Made by a program: the position numbers and the translations under genes. This document shows positions 9,248 through 16,629 of a stretch of DNA of 26,221 nt, in pieces; within the stretch, counting starts at the first letter, position 1, and every line of letters starts with the position of its first letter. The DNA lies in assembly GCA_948468465.1 (NCBI GenBank), contig CAOKJJ010000062.1:1-26221 (forward strand), given 5' to 3'. The notes under the pieces are model-generated. The model worked only from the letters and a program-made list of their open reading frames with translations. It made no database searches and was not told the origin of the DNA. This stretch comes from an uncultured Eubacterium sp. GTDB taxonomy: Bacteria > Bacillota_A > Clostridia > Lachnospirales > Lachnospiraceae.

Positions 9248-10174
9248 CTACTGCCACTCTTTATCCTGCAGCCGTTGTATATATTCCAGCGCTGAAACCG
9301 CCGCATTCGCGCCATCGGAAACGGCTGTCACAACCTGACGCAGCGCTTTTGTACGCACATCTCCCGCTGCGAAAAAACCCGGCGCAGACGTAATGCCCGT
9401 CTCATCCGCAATAATATATCCGGCATCATCCAGATCCACAACTCCTTTTAACGGTTCCGTCTGCGGCTGCATACCGACTGCCACAAACGCCCCATGTACC
9501 GGAAGTGACCGGCCGTCTTTTAATTCCAGCGCTGTGACGGTCTGTTCTCCGACAATTTTCGCCGGCTCAGCGCTTGTCAGTATTTCTACATTTTCTTTTT
9601 CCCGCAGCTGCTGTACGGCAGACGCTGCGCCCCGGAACTGGTCACGGCGGTGAATTAAATAGACTTTATCGCACAAATCCGATAAATACAACGCATCTCC
9701 CAGCGCAGTATCTCCGCCGCCAATCACTGCCGTCTCTTTTCCTTTGTAAAACGCGCCGTCACAAACTGCACAGTAAGAAACTCCCTTCCCGGCAAATTCC
9801 TCTTCCCCATCCACGCCCAGACGCCGATGCGCGGCTCCTGCACAGTAAATAACCGTCTTTGCACTGATCGAGTTCCCATCTTCAAGATGCACATTCCAGC
9901 CATCTTCTGTGTTTTCAAAATCATCTGCCGCACCTTCCTGAAACTGGATATCCAACTCCTGCGCATGATTTAAAAACGCTTCTCCCAGATCATATCCGTT
10001 CATTTTCGGAAGTCCCAGATAATTATCTACCTGATCGCTCTCCGCAATCTGTCCGGTACCGCGGTATTCTTTTTCCAGCACCAGAGCGCTAAGTCCTGCC
10101 CGTTTTGCATATACTGCCGCGCTAAGTCCCGCCGGGCCGCTCCCTATGATCAGTACATCCAGCTGCTGATCCAT
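9248..10174 (-). CDS. trxB: Thioredoxin reductase (NADPH, FAD flavoprotein)
   Basis: This 308-aa protein has normal TrxB length. The FAD-binding GSGPAG motif is at residues 11-16, the redox pair is Cys135/Cys138 in SYCAVCDGAF, the NAD(P)H-binding GGGDTALGDA begins near 152, and HRRDQFRGA has the basic residues that favour NADPH. The C-terminal FAD motif TSAPGFFAAGDVRTKALRQV is intact. It reduces thioredoxin or a related protein using NADPH in the cytoplasm. No thioredoxin gene is adjacent. The ATG follows AGAGAGGTG by eight nt. The next gene begins about 40 nt downstream (or overlaps, if its upstream ATG is used), so it is the first gene of the probable trxB-larE-lacZ operon, driven by the promoter at 10252-10280. 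Confidence 0.95.
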   Translation of the reverse strand: MDQQLDVLIIGSGPAGLSAAVYAKRAGLSALVLEKEYRGTGQIAESDQVDNYLGLPKMNGYDLGEAFLNHAQELDIQFQEGAADDFENTEDGWNVHLEDGNSISAKTVIYCAGAAHRRLGVDGEEEFAGKGVSYCAVCDGAFYKGKETAVIGGGDTALGDALYLSDLCDKVYLIHRRDQFRGAASAVQQLREKENVEILTSAEPAKIVGEQTVTALELKDGRSLPVHGAFVAVGMQPQTEPLKGVVDLDDAGYIIADETGITSAPGFFAAGDVRTKALRQVVTAVSDGANAAVSALEYIQRLQDKEWQ

Positions 10175-10228
10175 GATGAAACACCTCTCTTTTTCATAAT
10201 TCTATTCTTCCAGGCTGTTGCAAAACAG

Positions 10229-10253
10229 CTGTATCCGATGTAAATAGATACAG
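10229..10253. promoter_or_regulatory. Inverted repeat over the trxB start site, candidate operator
   Basis: CTGTATC (10229-10235) and GATACAG (10247-10253) are perfect inverted 7-mers with an 11-bp spacer. They overlap the downstream edge of the trxB -10 box and the predicted transcription start. A second perfect hairpin, GCTGTT/AACAGC (10214-10229) with a 4-nt loop, follows immediately in the leader. The position fits a repressor site. No regulator can be named. Confidence 0.4.
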
Positions 10254-10280
10254 TATACCATAATCTTTAAGCTGATTCAA
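10252..10280 (-). promoter_or_regulatory. Promoter of the trxB operon
   Basis: Minus strand: -35 TTGAAT (10280-10275), 17-bp spacer, -10 TATACT (10257-10252). The start codon is at 10174, giving a leader of about 70 nt. Confidence 0.65.
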
Positions 10281-10321
10281 TAGTAGAAAAACCATCTCCA
10301 AGTTTTGAAAAACATGTCAAC

Positions 10322-10348
10322 AAAAAAGCCGGTCTCTAAAGTCCGGCT
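10322..10348 (-). terminator. Rho-independent terminator of the Rpn-type gene
   Basis: On the minus strand AGCCGG pairs with CCGGCT; the stem continues past a T-T mismatch and is followed by TTTTTTG. It ends transcription from 11343-10369 before the trxB promoter. Confidence 0.85.
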
Positions 10349-10368
10349 CTATGTCTGCAAGGTTTTCA

Positions 10369-11343
10369 TTATTTCCAGTATTTTTTAACTTCTTCTTCTG
10401 ACTTTTGTAAAGAAAGGCTGAATTTCTCGGCTATGCGCTGAATCGTATCCTCCAATGAACATTGAAATTCCTTATAAGTTTCAACAGAACCTTTGATTTC
10501 ACCCTTTCGCTCACCCTTTCTTTCGCTGTCCATTTTCATTTCTTCAAGTGCCGTGCACACATCAATCGCCTCCTGTTCTTTCTGGTATTTCAATTTCGAA
10601 TTCGTTACTACATTGATCACTTCTGCCGCCTGACGTTCCAGTCTGCGGAAATTCTCATGTTTCTGTGTCACTTCCTGCAGTCTTTCCTTATCCTTGGAAT
10701 ACTTGATGTATAAAAAAACTTCTTTTAAGCTAGACTGGAATTCACCTATTTCTTGTTCCATCATATTTCCCGGAGCAATCAAATTCACTCTGTAATCCGG
10801 TACATACTGCATAACTGCATCATCCAGATCAGAATACATCTCCCGCAGTGTCAGCGGCCCGTCCCATTCTTCTGCAGAATAAAAGACAGTCAGCGTTATT
10901 ACCGGAAGCAGCCGATCAGTCTTATAGAAGCCGCTCAGGTATTCATCCTGTGAAAATGTGCGGTTTTTCATACTATTATCCCTTTTTTCCCCACGCTTAT
11001 GTGATTTAGCTGTTTCCGTCACCTGATGTGCGAGCTGCATAAAATCATACAGACCATTTTTCACGGGAATGGCATAGTGGATGTCGCTCTGGTTTTCTAT
11101 CCCAAGGATACAGTATGCCATGTTTCCATCGGTCATAACCGTTTTCACCACATCCCGGTATCTTTGTTCCGGCACGGATGCATCACCGCTCCCATACGGT
11201 ACGGCAATCTCCGTGGCGTCCAGTTCCTTTAAACACTCCGGCTTTATCACCTGCCTGCCGTGATACAGATATTTATTAAACGCATCTGCAAACACAGTTG
11301 GATTACGCATATATTCCTTTGTTACGGTATCTTTTTTCCCCAA
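10369..11343 (-). CDS. Rpn-family PD-(D/E)XK nuclease-like (transposase-related) protein
   Basis: The 324-aa protein opens MGKKDTVTKEYMRNPTVFAD, the usual start of a large clostridial family annotated as Rpn/PD-(D/E)XK transposase-like. The nuclease core is seen in RYRDVVKTV (candidate Asp) and CILGIENQSDIHYAIPVKNG (Glu-x-Gln). The C-terminal half is helical and charged, ending with ERKGERKGEIKG and an amphipathic tail. Rpn proteins of E. coli promote RecA-independent recombination; function here is inferred. The start is a TTG at 11343 preceded by GGCGGTGAT, close to the full anti-Shine-Dalgarno match; a TTG at 11406 lacks such a site. A -10 TATAAT lies at 11424-11419 without a good -35. It is single, with its own terminator. 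Confidence 0.75.
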   Translation of the reverse strand: MGKKDTVTKEYMRNPTVFADAFNKYLYHGRQVIKPECLKELDATEIAVPYGSGDASVPEQRYRDVVKTVMTDGNMAYCILGIENQSDIHYAIPVKNGLYDFMQLAHQVTETAKSHKRGEKRDNSMKNRTFSQDEYLSGFYKTDRLLPVITLTVFYSAEEWDGPLTLREMYSDLDDAVMQYVPDYRVNLIAPGNMMEQEIGEFQSSLKEVFLYIKYSKDKERLQEVTQKHENFRRLERQAAEVINVVTNSKLKYQKEQEAIDVCTALEEMKMDSERKGERKGEIKGSVETYKEFQCSLEDTIQRIAEKFSLSLQKSEEEVKKYWK

Positions 11344-11490
11344 CTTATCACCGCCTTCATCCTGATTTGTTTCGATTGTGCCAACATCATGTTCGTACCA
11401 AAACAATTATTATTTACTATTATAGCATCTTCTTTCTTCTTTTTAAACTTTTTTCTTACAGAACTCCGCCTGGATGCAAAAGATCGGTTA

Positions 11491-12405
11491 CTACGACTGC
11501 CTTAGAACCGGCAGATATACAAAAAAAGAACTTCCTCCTCCCACCACGGACTTTACTTTGATATAACCATTTTCTCCCGCCAAAATCTGGCGTGCCAAAT
11601 ACAGGCCGATCCCTACGCCTTCCTGCCCGCTGGCATAGTTTCCGCGATAAAACCGCCGAAATATTTTTGCTGTTTCTTCCTCTTTAATGCCTATGCCAGT
11701 ATCCATGATTTCAATCCGTACAAACAACTCTGCGGCTGTCGGCATCAGCTTGATTTTCCCACCATCCGGCGTGTATTTCACCGCATTATCCACAATATTA
11801 TAAATAGCTTCCACTGTCCATTTCCGGTCAAACCAGGCAAAGCAGCCGCCCGGTGTAAACTCAATCGTCTGTCCTTTACTCTGCGCTTTCGCTGCAAGCT
11901 GTCCCATCACCTCTTCCAGCATCGAATCTACATCTTCCCACTTTGGATGCAGCACCAGCATTCCCGTTTCCAAACGTGAGGTCTTTACTAAAGAACCGAT
12001 CAAAAAATTCAGCTTCTGCGCCTGTCTGTTAATCTCCTGTACAAATGCCTGTTCTTCTTGCGGCAGTTCTTTTTCTTCCAGCATTTGCGCGTACAGCAGC
12101 AGATTTGCGACAGGCGTCTTTGTCTGATGGGAAATGTCCGCGATCAGCTGCTTGATTTTTTCTTTTTCTTCTGTCAGATTTTGCGCGGATGCCTCGGACG
12201 CGGCCAAATAATGCGCCAGCTTAGTTTCTATATGAGACAGCAGGCTTTCATCATAGACGGATTCCCGAAAGCTTCCTTCCCATGCCTGTTCCAGCATATG
12301 ATCCATCTGTTCCAGCATTTTTCGCATACGGCGGCGTACATTCCACACCCAGACTCCTGACGCCAAAAGTAAAACCGGCGCCAAATACAGCAGCCATATT
12401 TCCAT
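11491..12405 (-). CDS. Membrane sensor histidine kinase, orphan
   Basis: This 304-aa protein has one N-terminal membrane segment (about residues 3-21, YLAPVLLLASGVWVW) and no extracellular sensor of note. A HisKA domain has ADISHQTKTPVANL (phospho-accepting His93), followed by the catalytic domain with the N box NIVDNAVKYTPDGG (about 203-216), DTGIGI (about 235) and the glycine-rich GVGIGLYLARQIL. It should autophosphorylate and pass phosphate to a response regulator. The layout resembles intramembrane-sensing kinases that sit beside a response regulator and ABC genes, but neither flank encodes them. The start ATG at 12405 is nine nt after GGAGG. The MCP terminator ends only about 40 bp upstream, leaving almost no promoter room, so the partner gene may have been deleted or transcription may be read-through. 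Confidence 0.88.
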   Translation of the reverse strand: MEIWLLYLAPVLLLASGVWVWNVRRRMRKMLEQMDHMLEQAWEGSFRESVYDESLLSHIETKLAHYLAASEASAQNLTEEKEKIKQLIADISHQTKTPVANLLLYAQMLEEKELPQEEQAFVQEINRQAQKLNFLIGSLVKTSRLETGMLVLHPKWEDVDSMLEEVMGQLAAKAQSKGQTIEFTPGGCFAWFDRKWTVEAIYNIVDNAVKYTPDGGKIKLMPTAAELFVRIEIMDTGIGIKEEETAKIFRRFYRGNYASGQEGVGIGLYLARQILAGENGYIKVKSVVGGGSSFFVYLPVLRQS

Positions 12406-12443
12406 CTTTGCTTCCCTCCATTGGCTTTGCACTTTTTTCAGCG

Positions 12444-12479
12444 AAAAAGCAGCCATGTTCCAAATGAAACACAGCTGCT
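12444..12479 (-). terminator. Rho-independent terminator of the first chemoreceptor gene
   Basis: On the minus strand AGCAGC...GCTGCT is extended inward by TGTGTTTC/GGAACATG to a 14-bp stem including three G-T wobbles, with a 4-nt loop and a TTTTT tail. It begins 14 nt after the chemoreceptor stop codon. Confidence 0.88.
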
Positions 12480-12492
12480 AAACACACTTCCC

Positions 12493-14235
12493 TTACTCTG
12501 CCAGAACAAGATTCTGCTCCTGCATATCTCTATTGTCTTTCTTTAATATAAACTGTCCGATAAGGTCATCCAATACAATCGACTGCGAAGACAATTCCTG
12601 GCTCGTCGCCGAAGCTTCCTGCGCTGTTGCCGCATTTGTCGATACGACCTCTGATATCTTATTGACTCCCATTTCAGCCTGACGCATTGCCTCCGCCTGA
12701 TCTTCCACCATGGTTTTAAGATTCTTGGAAAAATCTGCAATCTGCTTGATGCCGTCCACGACTCCCTGTATAGCCACAGATGCCCGCTGCGCCGCCTGAT
12801 TGCCCTGTTCCACCTCGTGTACAGAGCCCTCGATCAACTTTCTCGTATCCACTGCCGCCTTCGCACTCTGGTCTGCCAGCTCCCTGATCTGTGCCGCCAC
12901 AACCGCAAATCCTCGTCCGGACTCTCCGGCTCTTGCAGCTTCTATCGAAGCATTCAACGACAGCAGATTTGTCTGTGATGCGATAGACTCAATCTCAGAA
13001 ATAATGTCTCCAATCCTTGTAGACGCATCATTGATCCGTTCCATCGCCTGCATCAGCGTGTTCATCTCTTCCCTGCTGTTATCCGCCTCAGCCGCATAAT
13101 GCTGTGCTTTCCGATAAGATTCGTCCGCATTCTGCGCGCTTTTCTGCATCGTGCCCGTAATATCACTGATCGTAGCGTGCAGCTGCTGTACCGCTCCTGC
13201 CTGCTCTGTAGCGCCTTCTGCCAGATTCTGCGACGCTGCCGCGACATCATTCGACCCTGAGTTGACCTGACTGGAAGTTTCTCCAATCGCACATAATGTC
13301 TCTGTCATCTGATCTCTGAGTCCCTTCACGGAGCCGTACATTTTCTTAAAATCACCTGTATATTTTTCCGTTATTTTAGAGCTGACCGTATAATTTCCTC
13401 CCGCCATCTCACCCAACACTTCTTCAATGTCATAAATAATCATACTCAGATTGTCTGCCATATGTACGACATGTTTTCCCATGTCTTCCACTTCATCCCC
13501 GGTATCTATCTCCGGAAAATCACCAGACAAATCTCCGACCGCAAACGTCTCTAAACGATCCCCCAGTTTCTTCAGCGGAACCGCAATTCCCTTTGCAATC
13601 TTTGTTCCAATCTGCATAGCCAACGCCATCGCTGCCGCAATTGCCGCTACAATTACAGCCGCCAGGATCCATTTCAGCACCGAAAGTGTCGACGCCACCT
13701 TGTTCCCTTCTGCTACTTTTACATCCAGCAGTTCTTCAAGGTTTTCATATATTCCATTATAGATGCCTGCCAGTTCATTCAGAGCAATATCCTGTGCCTG
13801 TCTGCAAAGCTCCCTGTCCGTCGTCGCACCCAGATCCATAATCTGCGTGTCCAGCTTCCAATATTCCTCTAAATCCGCAAGTATCTCATCATACGTTGCT
13901 CTTCCGCTTTTAGATACAATCGTAGCTTCTACCTGCTTTAAGCTGTTTTCAAAACTCGCTTTTGTATCCTTATGCTGCTGTACAACCGCTTCTATCGCAT
14001 CCGGCTCATCATAGCCAATCGCGGCACGAAGCGAAGACCTGATATCTGCAAACTCAAACATTGCCCGGCCAATATCCCCCTGGGCAAACCCATAATTGTT
14101 CAACGCATAAGAATATCTGCCGGATATAACCATCACCGCAATCAACGCAATTAAAGCTGCAACTGCTGTAATTGACGAGACAACAAAAAAAGACCTTTTC
14201 AGTCTTTTTTCAATCTTTCCTTTTTTTAACATCAT
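12493..14235 (-). CDS. Methyl-accepting chemotaxis protein with four-helix-bundle sensor
   Basis: The 580-aa receptor has TM1 at about residues 15-37, an extracytoplasmic helical region of about 150 residues resembling 4HB_MCP, TM2 at about 187-208, a HAMP domain, and a long cytoplasmic signalling coil. The hairpin tip [20 protein letters not shown], where CheA and CheW dock, is intact and is followed by [20 protein letters not shown]. The Gln/Glu-rich methylation helices flank the tip. It should control CheA in response to an unknown ligand. The ATG follows AAGGAGG by nine nt. No che or flagellar genes are nearby, so it acts in trans. The leader is about 115 nt with a moderate promoter; a strong terminator follows. 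Confidence 0.95.
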   Translation of the reverse strand: MMLKKGKIEKRLKRSFFVVSSITAVAALIALIAVMVISGRYSYALNNYGFAQGDIGRAMFEFADIRSSLRAAIGYDEPDAIEAVVQQHKDTKASFENSLKQVEATIVSKSGRATYDEILADLEEYWKLDTQIMDLGATTDRELCRQAQDIALNELAGIYNGIYENLEELLDVKVAEGNKVASTLSVLKWILAAVIVAAIAAAMALAMQIGTKIAKGIAVPLKKLGDRLETFAVGDLSGDFPEIDTGDEVEDMGKHVVHMADNLSMIIYDIEEVLGEMAGGNYTVSSKITEKYTGDFKKMYGSVKGLRDQMTETLCAIGETSSQVNSGSNDVAAASQNLAEGATEQAGAVQQLHATISDITGTMQKSAQNADESYRKAQHYAAEADNSREEMNTLMQAMERINDASTRIGDIISEIESIASQTNLLSLNASIEAARAGESGRGFAVVAAQIRELADQSAKAAVDTRKLIEGSVHEVEQGNQAAQRASVAIQGVVDGIKQIADFSKNLKTMVEDQAEAMRQAEMGVNKISEVVSTNAATAQEASATSQELSSQSIVLDDLIGQFILKKDNRDMQEQNLVLAE

Positions 14236-14361
14236 TCCAAATCTCCTCCTTGCATTTCATTACTTTTCTCCGCCAGTATCCCCATGTTGCATCCCCCAAA
14301 AATCAGCACCCTGCATCTGCATTTTTTGGCAAATTATCTCACAACTGGGTAACTTAAGTAT

Positions 14362-14389
14362 ATTTTAGCACAATAAAGCAGATTTGCAA
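14362..14389 (-). promoter_or_regulatory. Candidate promoter of the first chemoreceptor gene
   Basis: Minus strand: -35 TTGCAA (14389-14384), 16-bp spacer, -10 TAAAAT (14367-14362). I saw no sigma-D-type motility promoter (TAAA, 15 bp, GCCGATAA). The interval 14390-14454 upstream holds nothing else I can name. Confidence 0.45.
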
Positions 14390-14454
14390 GTCCCATTTGC
14401 AAATTATTGCATGCGATGAGGCTGTATGTGCAAAATCATTTTCATAATTCGATT

Positions 14455-14564
14455 GATAGTGGCCTCTCGGACGCTGGATAGTGGCCTCTCGGACGCCGGA
14501 TAGTGGCCTCTCGGACGCTGGATAGTGGCCTCTCGGACGCCGGATAGTGGCCTCTCGGACGCCG
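14455..14564. repeat. Five tandem 22-bp repeats abutting element A
   Basis: The unit GATAGTGGCCTCTCGGACGC plus TG or CG occurs five times without interruption. The units are identical except at the second-last base (T,C,T,C,C in order). Each unit ends with GGACGCYG, the sequence found at the outer 5' edge of elements A, B and C. The last unit runs into the left arm of element A, which begins at 14561. It is not a CRISPR array, because there are no spacers. An open frame through the repeats (14442-14663, minus) has no ribosome site and is not a gene. Confidence 0.9.
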
Positions 14565-14798
14565 GGTGGTGGGGGAACGGCCTGGTTTCCTGTTCCTTTT
14601 ACAGAATGTAAGAATATCTAAGCATTCTGCATATACGTTATGACAACCGGACGGTCGCGGCACCTAGTTCGCTTCTGGCTAAACGCCAGCAGCTAAAGGT
14701 GCCGCTTGGCTTCGCTCCTGGTTATTTAGCAGAAAGCTAAGATCTTCTAACATTCTTCCAACGTCACAGGAAACCAGGCCGTTCCCCCACCACCCGGC
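14561..14798 (+). repeat. Long-hairpin element, copy A (238 bp)
   Basis: The arms 14561-14593 and 14766-14798 are perfect 33-bp inverted repeats with a G-rich left arm and a C-rich right arm. Inside are nested helices: AGAATATCT against AGATCTTCT, AACC/GGTT, a small GGC-TTC-GCT hairpin, and a central stem GCGGCACC (14657-14664) with GGTGCCGC (14698-14705) capped by CTGGC-TAAAC-GCCAG. The interior is closely similar to copy B (opposite strand) and more distantly to copy C; arm sequences differ. It carries no usable reading frame. Strand here means orientation relative to copy A. I do not recognise the family. Confidence 0.92.
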
Positions 14799-14940
14799 TG
14801 GCATTCACAAGCGATACGTGATAATATAACCGCTCCTGCCGCTCGGCTGATATTCACAAGCGATACGGAAAGTATAACCGCTCCTGCCACTCAGCTGGCA
14901 TTCACAAACGATACGTGATAATATAACCGCTCCTGCCGCT
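14795..14940. repeat. Three tandem 49-bp repeats abutting element A
   Basis: Units at 14795-14843, 14844-14891 and 14892-14940 (49, 48 and 49 bp) each start with CRGCTG, contain ATTCACAARCGATACG and end with TATAACCGCTCCTGCCRCT. Unit 2 differs in the centre (GGAAAG for GTGATAA). CGGCTG is also the outer right boundary of element A and of copy C, so the units appear to have grown from that boundary. They fill about two thirds of the spacer between copies A and B. The rest (14941-15021) has no gene. Confidence 0.88.
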
Positions 14941-15021
14941 GCGAATAAAGCATTCTTTACTGATCATTTGCAAATCGCAATGCCAAGCACATCTATGTTA
15001 ACGTAGAGGCATCGCAAATCA

Positions 15022-15257
15022 GCTGGGAGAGGGGTTTTGCCTTGTCTGTCTGCGGCGTTGGAAGAATATTTAGAACCACTTAACATTCTGCTAAATAACC
15101 AGGGGCGAAGCCAAGCGGCACCTTTAGCTGCTGGCGTTAGCCAGAGCGAACTAGGTGCCGCGACCGTCCGGCTGTCATAGCTCATATGCAGAATGCTTAG
15201 TGGTTCTTAATATTCTGTAAAAGCCACAGACAGACAAGGCAAAACCCCTCTCCCAGC
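15022..15257 (-). repeat. Long-hairpin element, copy B (236 bp)
   Basis: The arms 15022-15052 and 15227-15257 are perfect 31-bp inverted repeats; past one mismatch they gain three more pairs. Read on the minus strand, the interior aligns with copy A almost base for base through the central GCGGCACC/GGTGCCGC stem and the CTGGC/GCCAG cap, whose loop is TAAC instead of TAAAC. The second helix is AGAACCACT/AGTGGTTCT, differing from copy A by paired changes. The arm sequence is unlike that of copy A. The outer 5' flank GGACGC (15261-15256 on the minus strand) and the 3' boundary CAGCTG match the other copies. Confidence 0.92.
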
Positions 15258-15492
15258 GTCCGGGAATCCACACCCACACCCACATCCCCCTCCACACACA
15301 TGTCATGAATAGCCACGCAAGTACCTCACTATATCGTTAACTATTTTGCTGTTTCTTCCGATAACTTTTTTAGTTACAGGGATTGTATCATAAAAATCAG
15401 GCCACGGACGGTATGTAATGCAGCATGTGTATTATATGCCGTTTTTTTGATATTTTCATTTTTATACATATGTGTTAAGGAGGTTTATGCTT
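15258..15492. other. Intergenic leader before the calcium-loop gene
   Basis: It holds a short ACACCC-rich stretch (15268-15300), then AT-rich sequence up to the AAGGAGG ribosome site at 15477-15483. I find no convincing promoter, RNA or terminator. Confidence 0.4.
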
Positions 15493-16533
15493 ATGATCAT
15501 TTCATCCAGTACAGTTAATATGCATGCGCAAAGAAAATTCCACTCGATATCCAACCTGGGTGGCAGCACGAGATTTTTAGGGCAGCTGTCGCATACCGCT
15601 TCTTCTGCTGTAAAAAACAAAGTGGACAAAGATCCGGATCAGGAAGAGGGCAAACAGGCTCCGACTGATACGGATGATGATTTGATGGCTCGTTTTTCCC
15701 ACAGCCGCGGTATCCGCTCCGCTACGATGAAAAGCAGCCGGGGTCTTAAGAGCATGCATGTCATACGCAGACAATCCATTGGCTATATTCTGCACCAGAT
15801 GTTTTGGAAAGGTACGAAAACATTAGATCCTCTTTCGGCTTTGCTTGGGGATTATTCAGGCGGCAGCCATTTGATGATGTTCGGCCAGAGAAATCATTTT
15901 GAATCGGAACAGACCGATTTTGCCACACAGGGGAAAGTCGTTACCGCTTCCGGCAAAGAAATTAATTTTCAGGTAGAGGTATCTATGTCCCGCTCATTTT
16001 ATGAAGAAACTGCTTCTTTTTTAGATCTCAGCAGCATAAAGCTGACGGATCCGCTTGTTATTAATCTGGACACAGAGGTGGCTTCTGTCTCAGACCAAAA
16101 GTTTTATTTTGATCTGGATGCAGACGGACATCAGGAACAAATCTCACGCCTGAATGCCGGCAGCGGTTTTCTGGCCCTGGACAAAAACGGAGACGGCATC
16201 ATCAATGACGGCAGTGAACTGTTTGGTACCGCAAGCGGCAATGGATTTGCTGATTTGGCGCAGTATGACCAAGACGGGAATGGCTGGATTGACGAAGCGG
16301 ATGAGATTTTTGACAAGCTGCTCATCTGGCAGAAGGACGAAAACGGAAAAGACGTGCTGCGCGGGCTTGGCGCGGCTGGTGTCGGAGCGATTTATCTTGG
16401 AAATGTAAATACAGAGTTTTCCTTAAACTCTATGGAAGATAATAAGACAAATGCTGTCGTACGTCAGACTGGAATGTTTTTATATGAGAACGGAACGGCC
16501 GGAACGATGCAGCAGATTGATATGGCTCAATAA
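15493..16533 (+). CDS. Uncharacterised protein with EF-hand-like calcium-binding loops
   Basis: This is a 346-aa protein of unknown function. The N-terminal 100 residues are basic and probably disordered, and there is no signal peptide. The centre (about 130-195) is predicted mixed strand. From residue 205 there are three Asp/Gly-rich loops: DLDADGHQEQ (207-216), DKNGDGIINDGSELFG (230-245) and DQDGNGWIDEADEIFDKL (259-276). The last two have the spacing of EF-hand or dockerin-type calcium loops. Calcium binding is therefore likely; the role is unknown. The start ATG at 15493 is nine nt after AAGGAGG; an ATG at 15487 is only three nt away. It is the only plus-strand gene in the right-hand 24 kb and is closed by a strong terminator. 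It lies next to element B. Confidence 0.7.
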   Translation: MIISSSTVNMHAQRKFHSISNLGGSTRFLGQLSHTASSAVKNKVDKDPDQEEGKQAPTDTDDDLMARFSHSRGIRSATMKSSRGLKSMHVIRRQSIGYILHQMFWKGTKTLDPLSALLGDYSGGSHLMMFGQRNHFESEQTDFATQGKVVTASGKEINFQVEVSMSRSFYEETASFLDLSSIKLTDPLVINLDTEVASVSDQKFYFDLDADGHQEQISRLNAGSGFLALDKNGDGIINDGSELFGTASGNGFADLAQYDQDGNGWIDEADEIFDKLLIWQKDENGKDVLRGLGAAGVGAIYLGNVNTEFSLNSMEDNKTNAVVRQTGMFLYENGTAGTMQQIDMAQ

Positions 16534-16556
16534 CACGGCTTTTAAAAGCAGCCTAT

Positions 16557-16603
16557 AAAAATATCCGGAAACATGCGCAACCGCACGTTTTCGGATATTT
16601 TTT
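16557..16603. terminator. Bidirectional terminator between the calcium-loop gene and mrp
   Basis: The arms 16557-16576 and 16582-16601 (AAAATATCCGGAAACATGCG type) match at 18 of 20 positions, one difference being a G-T wobble, with T-runs on both strands. It serves the convergent genes ending at 16533 and 16630. Confidence 0.9.
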
Positions 16604-16629
16604 AAATCTTCGCAGCGCTTTTCTTTCGA

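Noticed and set aside
14236..14361. Cyclic-di-GMP riboswitch in the leader of the first chemoreceptor gene
   Set aside because: Such riboswitches often precede chemoreceptor genes, but I could not find the conserved GEMM core or a tetraloop-receptor pair here.
14455..14564. CRISPR array
   Set aside because: The 22-bp units are directly contiguous with no spacers, and there are no cas genes.
14442..15185. Small reading frames within the repeat island (14442-14663 and 14964-15185, minus)
   Set aside because: They consist of repeat or element sequence, lack ribosome sites and follow the palindromic structure.
14561..15257. Integron attC sites or a composite transposon
   Set aside because: No integrase or transposase gene is present, the arm sequences are not conserved between copies, and no target-site duplication could be seen.
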